64,000 nucleotides of DNA from Casimicrobiaceae bacterium (GCA_025056355.1 JANWWI010000007.1:1-64000), one strand, 5' to 3'. Positions 15,944-24,187 are shown, counted from the first letter of the stretch. Notes: generated from the sequence alone by a model not told the origin. A program made the numbers and translations.

Positions 15944-17886
15944 ACCCGGCTCCCCGGAGTGGTCACAGGAACGCGCACCACGTCACAAATGCGGATGTTG
16001 GCAGCCACGATGCCCGTGCGACCATCTTCGAACTTGACCTGCGTTTCGATGTATTGCTCGGCTTTGCCGGAGAAGAGCGCCTCAACCAGCGGCGCGTATT
16101 TCTCCGCGATGAAGCGGCGGCGGACCTTGCGCGTGCGCGTGAGCTCATCGTCGTCTGGGTCGAGTTCCTTGTGCAAGATCAGGAAACGCGCGATCTGCGA
16201 GTGAGCGAGCTCGCCTTCCTGCGCGAGCTCGCGGTTGACCTGTTCGACGCATCCTCGGATCAGGTCGTAGACCTCCGGTTTGCCGGCCAGATCGACGTAG
16301 CCCGAATACGTGAGGCCGCGCCGCTCGGCCCAATTTCCGACCGCGGTCAGATCGATGTTGATGAAGGCCATGACGCTTTCTTTGCCGTGGCCAAAGCACA
16401 CCGCTTCTTTGATCTGCGGGTGGAACTTGAGCTTGTTTTCGATGTAGTTCGGCGCAAACAGGGTGCCATTGGCCAGCCGTCCGACGTCCTTGGCGCGGTC
16501 GATGATTTTCAAGTGTCCGTCGGCATCGAACACGCCGGCATCGCCCGTGTGGAAGTAGCCTTCAGCATCGATCGCTTCGGCCGTTGCCTCGGGCCGCTTG
16601 TAGTACTCCTTGAGCACCATCGGCCCGCGCACGAGCACTTCACCGTTCGGGGCGAGTTTGACCTCCACGCCCGGGGCCGGCTTGCCAACGCTGTCTAGTT
16701 TGACCTGGCCATCGGGCTGCATGGTCACGTAGGCGCAGGTTTCGGTCTGGCCGTAGAGTTGCTTCAAGTTGATCCCGAGCGAGCGATAGAAGCGAAACAG
16801 ATCCGGGCCGATGGCCGCACCGGCCGTGTAGGCCACGCGGATCCGCGACAGGCCGAGTGTGTTCTTGAGCGGGCCATAGACCAAAAGGCGGCCCAGCGCG
16901 TAGGCGAGGCGGTCTTTGAGCGGCACGGGCTTGCCATCGAGCAAATCGGCCCCAACGCGTCGCGCCACTTTCATGAAGCGGTCGAACATGGCCCGCTTGA
17001 GTCGCCCGGCGTCCTCCATGCGAATCATGACGTTGGTCAGCATGCCCTCGAAGATGCGCGGCGGGGCGAAGTAGTAGGTCGGGCCAATCTCGCGCAGGTC
17101 GATCATGACCGTATCCGCCGACTCGGGGCAGTTGACCGTGTAGCCCGCCACAAGCCATTCGGCGTAGCTGAACAAATGGTCGCCGACCCACGCCATGGGC
17201 AGGTAGGACAGCACGTTTTCTTGCGCGCTCAGGCGATCGAAAGCCACCGCACCCCGAGCGGCAAAAAGCATCGCCGCGTGGGTTTGCACCACCCCCTTGG
17301 GCTTGCCGGTGGTGCCCGAGGTGTAGAGGATGACGGCCACATCCTCGCCGCGGCCGGCGGCCAGTTCCCGATCGAGCTGCTCGGGATGCTCGGCAAGCCA
17401 CGCCCGTCCGCGCTCGCGCAGAGCGTCGAGGCTCATGAGACCCTCGGCCGTGTAGTTGCTTAGCCCCCGTGGATCCTCGAAGAGGATCCAGCGGATGCGC
17501 GGTAGGCTCTGCCGTGCTTCAAGCAGCTTGTCGACCTGCTCTTGATCCTCGACGACGGCGAATTCGATTTCGGCGTCGTCGAGCACGAAGGCGAGCTCTG
17601 AGGCGATTGCATCCTGGTACATCGGCACGGCCACGCCCCCGAGCATCTGCGCGGCGGCGAAGGCCATGTAGAGCCGCGGGCGGTTGTCGCCGATGATGGC
17701 CAGGTTCTGTCCGCGCCGAAAACCAAGTGCTGCAAGTCCGGCGGCGATTTCGCGCGTCTCGGCAAGGGTGTCGCGCCAGCTCCAGGTTTGCCAGATGCCG
17801 AGATACTTTTCGCGCAGCGCCGGAGCCTCGGGCCGGGCTGTGGCGTGTGCCACGAGCAGGCGAGGAAAGGTATCCCCCGCGGTCAT
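15940..17886 (-). CDS. Long-chain-type acyl-CoA synthetase (AMP-forming), first gene of a liv-type operon
   Basis: 648 residues, ATG at 17886 preceded by AAAGGAGGAG. The P-loop of the adenylate-forming family is VILYTSGTTGKPKGV, followed by YLPMAWVGDHLFSYAEWL, LKQLYGQTETCAY, and the hinge segment YFHTGDAGVFDADGHLKIIDRAKD, then LANGTLFAPNYIENKLKF with the lipid-type C-terminal domain. It activates a carboxylic acid with ATP and CoA. It heads the operon encoding a LIV-type importer, so the two probably act on the same imported acid: uptake, then CoA capture. Length and motifs fit the FAA1-like long-chain branch, but such operon-linked members are also assigned to aromatic or cyclic acids. Regulation may occur through the inverted repeat at 18004-18027. 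Confidence 0.88.
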   Translation of the reverse strand: MTAGDTFPRLLVAHATARPEAPALREKYLGIWQTWSWRDTLAETREIAAGLAALGFRRGQNLAIIGDNRPRLYMAFAAAQMLGGVAVPMYQDAIASELAFVLDDAEIEFAVVEDQEQVDKLLEARQSLPRIRWILFEDPRGLSNYTAEGLMSLDALRERGRAWLAEHPEQLDRELAAGRGEDVAVILYTSGTTGKPKGVVQTHAAMLFAARGAVAFDRLSAQENVLSYLPMAWVGDHLFSYAEWLVAGYTVNCPESADTVMIDLREIGPTYYFAPPRIFEGMLTNVMIRMEDAGRLKRAMFDRFMKVARRVGADLLDGKPVPLKDRLAYALGRLLVYGPLKNTLGLSRIRVAYTAGAAIGPDLFRFYRSLGINLKQLYGQTETCAYVTMQPDGQVKLDSVGKPAPGVEVKLAPNGEVLVRGPMVLKEYYKRPEATAEAIDAEGYFHTGDAGVFDADGHLKIIDRAKDVGRLANGTLFAPNYIENKLKFHPQIKEAVCFGHGKESVMAFINIDLTAVGNWAERRGLTYSGYVDLAGKPEVYDLIRGCVEQVNRELAQEGELAHSQIARFLILHKELDPDDDELTRTRKVRRRFIAEKYAPLVEALFSGKAEQYIETQVKFEDGRTGIVAANIRICDVVRVPVTTPGSRV

Positions 17887-18003
17887 CGACGAGTAATCTC
17901 CTCCTTTGAACTTGGACGATGCTCCCGCGCCGCATCCTAGCGACGGTTTGCGGCGCGGTCTACCCGGCGGTTTTTTGTGAAGGCCATGTCTCGCTCACAA
18001 AAC

Positions 18004-18027
18004 AAAACCGACCGGGCAGTCGGTTTT
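18004..18027. promoter_or_regulatory. Perfect inverted repeat, candidate TetR-type operator
   Basis: AAAACCGAC, six bases (CGGGCA), then GTCGGTTTT: a perfect 9-bp inverted repeat centred between the divergent acyl-CoA synthetase operon and birA. The inner part, ACCGACCGGGCAGTCGGT, is of the kind bound by TetR-family regulators of fatty-acid and aromatic-acid genes (from general family knowledge). No regulator gene lies next to it. The T run after the right arm means a plus-strand terminator cannot be excluded, although no plus-strand gene ends here. Confidence 0.45.
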
Positions 18028-18041
18028 TATGAAGGAGTCTA

Positions 18042-18134
18042 ATGGCACTTGCGTTTGCGGCGCCCAAGGGATATCCCTTGACTTGTTCGTGGCGGGGCCA
18101 GCCCGCGCGGCGAGGGGTAACACTGCGCCGCTAG
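18042..18134 (+). CDS. Candidate 30-residue leader peptide upstream of birA
   Basis: An ATG at 18042 is preceded by GAAGGAGTCT, one of the better ribosome sites in the region, and opens 30 codons ending at TAG 18132-18134, only 10 bases before the birA ATG. The peptide begins MALAFAAPKGYPLTCSWRG and ends in basic residues; I recognise no family. birA itself has no clear ribosome site, so the small frame may serve mainly to bring ribosomes to birA by coupling. It may also be chance. The 16-base palindrome at 18065 lies inside it. Confidence 0.35.
   Translation: MALAFAAPKGYPLTCSWRGQPARRGVTLRR
18065..18080. repeat. Perfect 16-base palindrome
   Basis: CAAGGGATATCCCTTG is a perfect palindrome about 65 bases upstream of birA and inside the candidate leader frame. 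It could be an operator for a dimeric regulator. No half-site family is recognised with confidence. Confidence 0.4.
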
Positions 18135-18144
18135 CCGATCGGCC

Positions 18145-18966
18145 ATGGACATCGAGTTCATTGAAGCGATCGATTCGACCAGCACGGAGCTCATTCGGCG
18201 TGCGCTCGCCGATGGAGCCGGGGCGATTCATGCCCGCGCTATCGTGGCGGATCGGCAGACCGCGGGTCGTGGTCAGTATGGCCGGCGCTGGGTCGACCGT
18301 GGCGAGCTTCCTGGCGCGAGTTTGCTGCTCAGTGTCGGATGGGCCGTGCCGCGGGAGGCGCGGCTTGACGGTCTGAGCCTTAGCGTGGGGGTGGTGCTTG
18401 CGCAAGTGCTTGAAGCCTGGGCCAAGCCGCCTCGTGCGCTTTTGCTCAAATGGCCCAACGATGTGCTCCTGGACGGCGGCAAGGTAGGCGGCATTTTGGT
18501 CGAGGCGGTCAATCCGCCGCAGGCGCAGGAAGGCCGCGCCGTGGTCATTGGTATTGGCGTCAATCTCTGTGCTGCGCCCGATCCGGTTTGCCCGCCCGAG
18601 GCAGCTGCGGGCACGGTGGTTCCACGTGCGCTGACCCCCGAGACGAGCGCTCCGCAGGCGCTTCGCGAGGCCGTTCTTGCCCGGCTGCTGCCGAGGCTCG
18701 AGGCGCGTCTTGAAGGCTTCGTGCGCGACGGATTTGCCAAGGATCGGGGGGCGTATCAAGCGCGCATGGCATGGCGCGGCAGGGCAGTGCGGGTCGAGGC
18801 CGGGGACGGCTCGATCGCGCGTGGCATCCTTCTGGGCGTGACGAGCCACGGCGCGTTGCGTCTCGAGGGGGCAGCGGGCCGTCTTACACTCCACTCAGGA
18901 ACGGTTCGCCTCGACCACGAACCGCCGCGCGCGATCGAGCCCGTTTTCGAAAACCGACGAAGCTGA
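18145..18966 (+). CDS. birA: Biotin--[acetyl-CoA-carboxylase] ligase (no DNA-binding domain)
   Basis: 273 residues. The catalytic core starts at once with FIEAIDSTSTELIRR, then VADRQTAGRGQYGRRW (the biotinyl-AMP glycine/arginine loop), LLLKWPNDVLLDGGKVGGIL (catalytic lysine region) and VVIGIGVNL. A C-terminal SH3-like cap follows. It attaches biotin to the carrier domain of acetyl-CoA carboxylase and related enzymes. The N-terminal winged helix that makes E. coli BirA a repressor is absent, so this is a monofunctional ligase. It is the first gene of a run with coaX and a SPOR protein, a common betaproteobacterial arrangement. Confidence 0.93.
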   Translation: MDIEFIEAIDSTSTELIRRALADGAGAIHARAIVADRQTAGRGQYGRRWVDRGELPGASLLLSVGWAVPREARLDGLSLSVGVVLAQVLEAWAKPPRALLLKWPNDVLLDGGKVGGILVEAVNPPQAQEGRAVVIGIGVNLCAAPDPVCPPEAAAGTVVPRALTPETSAPQALREAVLARLLPRLEARLEGFVRDGFAKDRGAYQARMAWRGRAVRVEAGDGSIARGILLGVTSHGALRLEGAAGRLTLHSGTVRLDHEPPRAIEPVFENRRS

Positions 18967-19005
18967 CGCAAACGAGATTCATTTCCCATTGCCGCCGGAG
19001 CCCTC

Positions 19006-19818
19006 ATGCTGCTCGCCCTCGACGTCGGAAACACGCGCCTCAAATGGGCGCTCATGAAGGATTTGACAATCGCCGAACGAGGATCGATGTTCGTGGCCGA
19101 GGTCGACGACTTGGTCGCACGGTTTGGATTCGATCGCCGTCGGATCGAGCGCGTTGTGGGCAGTTGCGTGGCCAGTCACTTGACGCGCGAGCGTCTCGAG
19201 CGGCAGTTTCGAGCGCTCGGACGCGAGATCGAGTGGATTCGCGCCACAGCCAGCGCCTGTGGCGTGGTCAACCGCTACGACGATCCCGCACGGCTGGGCA
19301 CGGACCGCTGGGCGGCGCTCGTTGCGGCGTTCGCGCGAGGGCTTGCACCCTGCGTCGTGGCAAGCGCCGGCACTGCGCTGACGGTGGATCAGCTCGACGC
19401 GGACGGCCAGTTTCTCGGTGGGGCGATCGTGGCGGGTTATCACGCGATGCTCGGCGGCTTGGCCGGGAACACCGCCGCACTTTCGGTCGACGCGGGCGAG
19501 TGGTCGCCTCAGCCGCGCAACACGCGCGACGCGCTGGCCACGGGGGCGATCGATGCCATGGTGGGGGCGATCGAGCGAGGCCGCCTCCGGCTTGAGACGT
19601 ATCGGCGGGAGCGCGGCGATCACGGCGCGGTGCGGCTCGTGCTCACGGGAGGCAGTGCATATCGTCTTCTACCCTACCTGCCGCCCGATACGGTCGCGGT
19701 CGAAGCGCTCTGCCTGGAAGGCGTGGCGCGCATTGCGCAAACGTTGACGAGCCAGCGCGCGGCAGCGCCTCGGCACGCCATCCCGACTGGGCTTTTGAAC
19801 GGCGGCGCAGCGAGGTGA
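19006..19818 (+). CDS. coaX: Type III pantothenate kinase
   Basis: 270 residues, ATG at 19006. The ASKHA-fold motifs are visible: LLALDVGNTRLKWAL (phosphate-1 loop), LGTDRWAALVAAF (family signature with the catalytic aspartate), VVASAGTALTVDQLD (second phosphate motif) and AIVAGYHAMLGGLAGNTAAL. It phosphorylates pantothenate in the first step of CoA synthesis. CoaX enzymes are not inhibited by CoA, unlike type I CoaA. It lies 39 bases after birA and 4 bases before the SPOR gene. Confidence 0.93.
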   Translation: MLLALDVGNTRLKWALMKDLTIAERGSMFVAEVDDLVARFGFDRRRIERVVGSCVASHLTRERLERQFRALGREIEWIRATASACGVVNRYDDPARLGTDRWAALVAAFARGLAPCVVASAGTALTVDQLDADGQFLGGAIVAGYHAMLGGLAGNTAALSVDAGEWSPQPRNTRDALATGAIDAMVGAIERGRLRLETYRRERGDHGAVRLVLTGGSAYRLLPYLPPDTVAVEALCLEGVARIAQTLTSQRAAAPRHAIPTGLLNGGAAR

Positions 19819-19822
19819 GGCG

Positions 19823-20482
19823 ATGCGGCGCCTGGTGGCCTGGCTCGCCGCGGCCAACCTCGTTGCGGGCGCTTGGTGGTACCTTGAGTTCCAAATGCGC
19901 GCCGAGACGGCGGCCCAAGCCCGCTTCCAGCCGTTCAACGACGAGAAAGTTCGGCTGCTGACTGCGCAGGAGGTGGCACGACTCGGGCCGGCAAAGGTGG
20001 CGCAGCTCAATCACGCCTGCGCCGAGTGGGGGCCCTTGAACGAGGCTGAGCGCGTGCGCGCCCTCAAGTTGCTTGAGCCCCTTGCACTCGGGCGCACGTT
20101 GAGCGAGCGCAAGGTCGAGGTTGTCGCGGAGCACTGGATCGTGATTCCGCCGAAGGCCAACCGCGCGCAGGCCGAGCGCGCCATGGCCGAGTTGCGCGCA
20201 CTCAAGGTCGAGGATGCGGTGCTGCTGACGGAGCCCGGGCCGTGGAATCTGGCCATTTCGCTCGGGCTGTTTCGCGATCGAGCCCGTGCCGAGGCGCGGC
20301 TCGAGGAAGTCAGGGCAAAAGGCGTCCGGACGGCGACCTATCGCCAGCGGGCGCAAAGCCTGCCGATGACGATGCTGGTGGTGCGCGAGCCCTCGCAAGC
20401 CGTGGTTGCACAACTGACAAGCCTTTCCGCGCAAATTCCCGGCAGTGCGGTCTCGACGGGGGCCTGTCCCGAGATCCGATGA
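19823..20482 (+). CDS. SPOR-domain membrane protein
   Basis: 219 residues. One N-terminal membrane segment (RRLVAWLAAANLVAGAWWYL) is followed by a helical, charged linker and a C-terminal SPOR-like fold at about residues 125-205 (AISLGLFRDRARAEARLEEVRAKGVR, with the typical fluctuating beta-alpha pattern). SPOR domains bind denuded peptidoglycan glycan strands at septa. Small SPOR proteins directly downstream of birA-coaX are common in Burkholderiales, but their role is not defined. It is the last gene of this run and is followed by a terminator-like hairpin. Confidence 0.7.
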   Translation: MRRLVAWLAAANLVAGAWWYLEFQMRAETAAQARFQPFNDEKVRLLTAQEVARLGPAKVAQLNHACAEWGPLNEAERVRALKLLEPLALGRTLSERKVEVVAEHWIVIPPKANRAQAERAMAELRALKVEDAVLLTEPGPWNLAISLGLFRDRARAEARLEEVRAKGVRTATYRQRAQSLPMTMLVVREPSQAVVAQLTSLSAQIPGSAVSTGACPEIR

Positions 20483-20530
20483 ACTGCTCGCAGAGGGGCC
20501 GGCAGATGCGCTCCGGAGCCGAGCGCGTGC

Positions 20531-20555
20531 AGCCGGCAGTGCCGCGCGGCTTTTT
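20531..20555 (+). terminator. Terminator-like hairpin after the SPOR gene
   Basis: AGCCG ... CGGCT forms the base of a GC-rich stem (20531-20551, with GGCA/TGCC also able to pair) followed directly by a run of T to 20555. It lies about 50 bases after the SPOR stop and runs into the last codon of the convergent restriction-enzyme gene, so it may serve both directions. Confidence 0.55.
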
Positions 20556-21141
20556 ACTCAGCTGCGCGAGGGGCGATCGACGACGGCCGATGCGCCTGCC
20601 AACGCTTGAGGATGGTGAAGGCGTCAGAGAGTCGCCCGCCACAACCACTCAACCAGTCGGGCGCCTGATTCGGGACCACGGTGAACCAGAACGTATCGGT
20701 TCCCCGTCGCCCGGCGTGCTGGGGTAACTGTCCGAGGACATGCCTGTGGAGCTGTTCTTTCTCGATGACCCAGCAATGCGCATCAAAAGGCGAAATACCG
20801 AGACAGATCGCGGCATCGTAGCGCTGATCGCGCAGTTGCTGGAACTTGTAGCTTCCGCTGGCCCAAAGCGTTGAAAACTTGATCTCGACGCGCCGCCCGG
20901 CAATTACGCGGTCGGCTTCCGAGTCGCCGCTTGCCAGGACGTCGAGGCCTTTTGCCGCACACCAACCGGCGACCAGTTGCTCGCCGATTTTGCCGCGCCT
21001 CCGCGAAGGACATTTCAAAATCCAAGCAAAGGGACTGCCGCTCCATGGATCTTCCTGCGTCGGCGCGATGTATTCCCGCTCGAGTCCCGAGGCCAGCGAG
21101 GCAAGCAGCGCAACCTCGGGATCCGTGATCCTTGGCTTCAT
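20554..21141 (-). CDS. Candidate type II restriction endonuclease (PD-(D/E)xK)
   Basis: 195 residues from the ATG at 21141; a TTG eleven codons upstream is possible. I do not recognise a named enzyme. A PD-(D/E)xK nuclease core is suggested by KIGEQLVAGWCA (acidic helix, E54), ASGDSEADRV (acidic residues 73 and 77) and RRVEIKFSTLWASG (ExK at 86-88), then KFQQLRDQRYDAAICLGISP and HCWVIEK, the usual beta-strand after the active site in type II enzymes and related DUFs. The gene starts 47 bases after the stop of a DNA methyltransferase gene on the same strand, the typical layout of a type II restriction-modification pair. The recognition site is unknown. The nuclease call rests on motif and context. 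Confidence 0.65.
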   Translation of the reverse strand: MKPRITDPEVALLASLASGLEREYIAPTQEDPWSGSPFAWILKCPSRRRGKIGEQLVAGWCAAKGLDVLASGDSEADRVIAGRRVEIKFSTLWASGSYKFQQLRDQRYDAAICLGISPFDAHCWVIEKEQLHRHVLGQLPQHAGRRGTDTFWFTVVPNQAPDWLSGCGGRLSDAFTILKRWQAHRPSSIAPRAAE

Positions 21142-21188
21142 GGCGATGCGTGGTGGTGGGTTGGGAAACGACAACGTCGCATCAAGTC

Positions 21189-22109
21189 TCAGAACAACGG
21201 CGCTTGTGCCTTGTGCTCACGATGCGCCTCGGGAACGTAGCCGATCCACTGGATGCCGTCAACGCCAGCAAAGCGCGAAGCCATCACTTGCATGGCCTCG
21301 ACCGATGTGTCGACCAAAATGAAGCGGCGACCCAACTCAAGCGCAGCCGCGCCGGTGGTTCCGCTGCCGGCAAAAAAGTCGAGCACAAGATCGCCCGGAA
21401 GGGAGGAGGCCTGCACGATGCGGCGCAGGATGCCGAGCGGCTTTTGCGTTGGATAGCCGGTTTTTTCGCGGCTGTTGGTCGGCACGATCGTGTGCCACCA
21501 CGTGTCGGTGGGCAGCTTGCCGCGAGCTGCCTTTTCGGGGCCCACGAGTCCGGGCGCCATGTAGGGAATGCGCTCGATGGCATCGGCATTGAACCGGTAG
21601 CGCCTAGCGTCCTTCACGTAGAACAAAATGTTGTCGTGTTTGGGGGGCCAGCGGTTTTTGGGCCGTCCGCCGTAGTCATAGGCCCAAATGATTTCGTTCA
21701 AGAAGCACTCGCGCCCGAAAATCTGATCGAGCAGCACCTTGCAATAGTGAACCTCGCGATAGTCCAGGTGAACGTAGAGTGAACCGTGCGGCGCAAGGAC
21801 GCGATGCGCTTCGACAAGCCGCGGCTCCAGAAAGGTCAGATAGTCGTCGAACTGATCACGGAAGCTCATGCGTCCAACCACGATGCTTTCATAGCGTCGA
21901 CCCTGAAAGCCGGTTCGGTCTCCTCGCGCAGACTGCACGGTTTTGAGCTGCGTTCGCTCCTGCACGCGACCGGTGTTGAACGGCGGGTCGATGTAGATCA
22001 GATCGATCGAGGCCGAAGGCAGAGTGCGCAAGACCTCGAGATTGTCGGCGAGGTGAATTTGGCCGATGGCGTTGCCACGCGCCTCGATCGGTGTTTCGTC
22101 GTGGCTCAT
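21189..22109 (-). CDS. Site-specific DNA methyltransferase, beta class (amino-methylating)
   Basis: 306 residues from the ATG at 22109, which overlaps the upstream protease gene stop as ATGA; a GTG at 22121 would add four residues. The catalytic motif IV, LIYIDPPFNTG, comes first and the SAM-binding motif I, LDFFAGSGTTGAAALELGRR, comes near the end. This order defines beta-class N6-adenine or N4-cytosine methyltransferases. GYPTQKPLGILRRIV just before motif I is also typical. The middle part (YDYGGRPKNRWPPKHDN and after) is the probable target-recognition region. With the next gene it forms a candidate restriction-modification system. The gene sits between housekeeping genes, which suggests insertion of the pair as a unit. 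Confidence 0.88.
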   Translation of the reverse strand: MSHDETPIEARGNAIGQIHLADNLEVLRTLPSASIDLIYIDPPFNTGRVQERTQLKTVQSARGDRTGFQGRRYESIVVGRMSFRDQFDDYLTFLEPRLVEAHRVLAPHGSLYVHLDYREVHYCKVLLDQIFGRECFLNEIIWAYDYGGRPKNRWPPKHDNILFYVKDARRYRFNADAIERIPYMAPGLVGPEKAARGKLPTDTWWHTIVPTNSREKTGYPTQKPLGILRRIVQASSLPGDLVLDFFAGSGTTGAAALELGRRFILVDTSVEAMQVMASRFAGVDGIQWIGYVPEAHREHKAQAPLF

Positions 22110-23587
22110 CGGCTGCCCCACCGGCTGCGTCGCTCGGCGGCCTGTTCCTCGAGCTCGCGCTTGATCTCGCGCCGCCTCGCCTCGACGAGACTGGCCTCGA
22201 CGTGGTCGGCGTCTCCGGCTTTGGCCGCAAGTTCGAATTGATCGATCGCGGCCTGCAATTTGCCTTCGTGCACATATTGTTCTCCGAGATAGCGGTGCTG
22301 TTTGAGCCGCTGCCCGGTTTCGGCCGCTGCGCGCGCGGCAATGGCCAGCAGCCGCGTATCAGTGCCGCGTCGGGCGAGCAGGCGCTCAACCACGGCAAGC
22401 GCTTCGGCCGGACGACCGCCGCGCAGCAGGGCTTCGGGGTAGTCATAAAAAAACTGCGCATGATCAGGCCAAGCGTGGCTGGCCCGCTCGAAGTGTTCGA
22501 TCGCGCGGCTCACCTCTCCCGATTCGAGCAGCAAGTGTCCGCGCAGTGCTGCGATCATCGGATGGCGCACGCCCGAACGCTCGATCTCATCGATCACCGC
22601 GAGCCCGCGCGCGTATTGCTTGCTGCGCAAAAGCGCGGCGGCGAGCCCGTAGCGCGTGGCCGCTTCATGAGCGAAACGCCGATCGCGAAGCGCCGTTTCA
22701 AAGTGTTCGACCGCGGCGCGATCGTCGCCGAGGTAGCTGCGCACGAGCGCCCGAACGTAATGAAAATCCTCGCTTTCGCGCACGGCCATGGCATGCGCGG
22801 AACGGGCCACGCGGCCGCGCGCTTCGGCCAGGCGTTCGAGGGTGAGCGGATGCGTGCGCAGGTAGCTCGGAAGCAGCCCGGGATCGTTGAGGTTGGCTGC
22901 CCGCTGCAGCCGTTCGAAGAGGCTCGCCATGGCCCCAGTGTCGAAATGCGCGCGCTCTAGCAGGTTGAAACCGACGCGGTCGGCCTCGCGTTCGTTTTCG
23001 CGCGAAAAATGGAGTGCCGCCTGGATCTGCGCCGCCTGCCCGGCGAGAATGGCCGCTTGGACGCCATCGGCGCTTCCCGCGCGGGCCGCCACGGCAGCCG
23101 CGGCGATGCTGGCAATCGTCATCCAGGTGTTTTTGCGCTGCTCGTCAATCGAGCGTGCGTAGTGACGCTGGACCACGTGCGCAATCTCGTGCGCAAGCAC
23201 GGCGGCCAACTCGCTTTCGCTTTGTGCAAGAGCAATCAGACCGAGGTGGACGCCGATGTAGCCGCCCGGCAGTGCAAAGGCGTTGATCGAGGGGTCGGCG
23301 ACCGCGAAAAACTCGAACCGCTCGCGCAGCTCGGGGTTTGCGACGAGGATCCGGTTGCCCAGGGCTTGCAGATAGGCATTGACCTCGGGATCTTGCAGGT
23401 AGGCACCGGCGGCGCGCAGTTCGCGCATGGCTTCGAGTCCGAGCCGCCGTTCCTGTTGCGGCGAGACGACCGCGGCGCTCGCATCTCCGAGATCGGGCAG
23501 GCGCGGCGTCTGGGCGCTCACGGCAAGCGTGAGGGCCGCGCACAGCAGAGCGCCTGCACCGAGGCTCAAGAGGGGGTTTCGAAGCAC
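22106..23587 (-). CDS. bepA: BepA/YfgC-like periplasmic M48 metalloprotease with TPRs
   Basis: About 493 residues if translated from the GTG at 23587, which places a good signal peptide first (LRNPLLSLGAGALLCAALTLA, cleavage near VSA-QT). A GTG at 23638 would add 17 residues and abut moaC. The zinc site is LAHEIAHVVQRHYA (HExxH) with the third ligand in FSRENEREADRVGF. The C-terminal half, from about residue 290, is a TPR array. BepA-type proteases act in the periplasm on stalled LptD and BamA assembly. The length matches the family (about 490). The stop overlaps the DNA methyltransferase start, so a restriction-modification gene is translated downstream of an envelope quality-control gene, which is unusual. 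Confidence 0.85.
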   Translation of the reverse strand: MLRNPLLSLGAGALLCAALTLAVSAQTPRLPDLGDASAAVVSPQQERRLGLEAMRELRAAGAYLQDPEVNAYLQALGNRILVANPELRERFEFFAVADPSINAFALPGGYIGVHLGLIALAQSESELAAVLAHEIAHVVQRHYARSIDEQRKNTWMTIASIAAAAVAARAGSADGVQAAILAGQAAQIQAALHFSRENEREADRVGFNLLERAHFDTGAMASLFERLQRAANLNDPGLLPSYLRTHPLTLERLAEARGRVARSAHAMAVRESEDFHYVRALVRSYLGDDRAAVEHFETALRDRRFAHEAATRYGLAAALLRSKQYARGLAVIDEIERSGVRHPMIAALRGHLLLESGEVSRAIEHFERASHAWPDHAQFFYDYPEALLRGGRPAEALAVVERLLARRGTDTRLLAIAARAAAETGQRLKQHRYLGEQYVHEGKLQAAIDQFELAAKAGDADHVEASLVEARRREIKRELEEQAAERRSRWGSR

Positions 23588-23643
23588 CTTGCTAAGATAG
23601 CCTACCAGCGTTCCGGTTCCTCGTGTTTTGCTCCACACGCCGC

Positions 23644-24138
23644 ATGGCAGCCGCCTCCAGCGATCTGACGCATTTCGACGCGGCCGGCCAAGCCCACATG
23701 GTCGATGTGGGGGGCAAGCCCGAGACGCACCGCGTCGCGGTCGCCTCGGGGAGCATCCTCATGCAGCCGGCGACGCTCGCGCTTATCCGCTCAGGCGGGC
23801 ACAAAAAGGGCGACGTCCTCGGCATTGCGCGCATTGCCGCGATCCAGGCGGCCAAACGCACGGCCGAATGGATTCCGCTTGCGCACCCGTTGGCACTCAC
23901 GCGCGTGGCGGCCGAGTTTGCACTCGATGAAGACCGCAGCAGCGTCACCCTTACGGTCACGGCCGAAACGGTCGCGCGCACCGGGGTCGAGATGGAAGCG
24001 CTCTGCGCAGTCAGCGCGGGGCTCTTGACGATCTACGACATGTGCAAAGCGGTCGATCGCGGCATGCGCATCGGCGATATTCGGCTCCTCGAGAAACAGG
24101 GAGGCCGTTCTGGACACTGGCGCGCTGAAGCGGCCTGA
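23644..24138 (+). CDS. moaC: Cyclic pyranopterin monophosphate synthase MoaC
   Basis: 164 residues from the ATG at 23644. It shows the family's [19 protein letters not shown] opening, [20 protein letters not shown], the active-site stretch IPLAHPLAL, and [23 protein letters not shown] near the C-terminus. It converts the cyclic pterin intermediate to cyclic pyranopterin monophosphate in molybdenum cofactor synthesis. No other moa gene is in the window. It is divergent from the bepA-like gene, with 56 bases between the chosen starts, and is followed by comEC in the same direction. Confidence 0.95.
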   Translation: MAAASSDLTHFDAAGQAHMVDVGGKPETHRVAVASGSILMQPATLALIRSGGHKKGDVLGIARIAAIQAAKRTAEWIPLAHPLALTRVAAEFALDEDRSSVTLTVTAETVARTGVEMEALCAVSAGLLTIYDMCKAVDRGMRIGDIRLLEKQGGRSGHWRAEAA

Positions 24139-24187
24139 GTTGCTGCTTCGGCGCTGAGGCGCAGCAGTTGCGCCACCTTCACCGGTC

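Noticed and set aside
17995-18894. 299-residue minus-strand frame opposite birA
   Set aside because: Shadow of birA; it has no motif and would cross the operator region.
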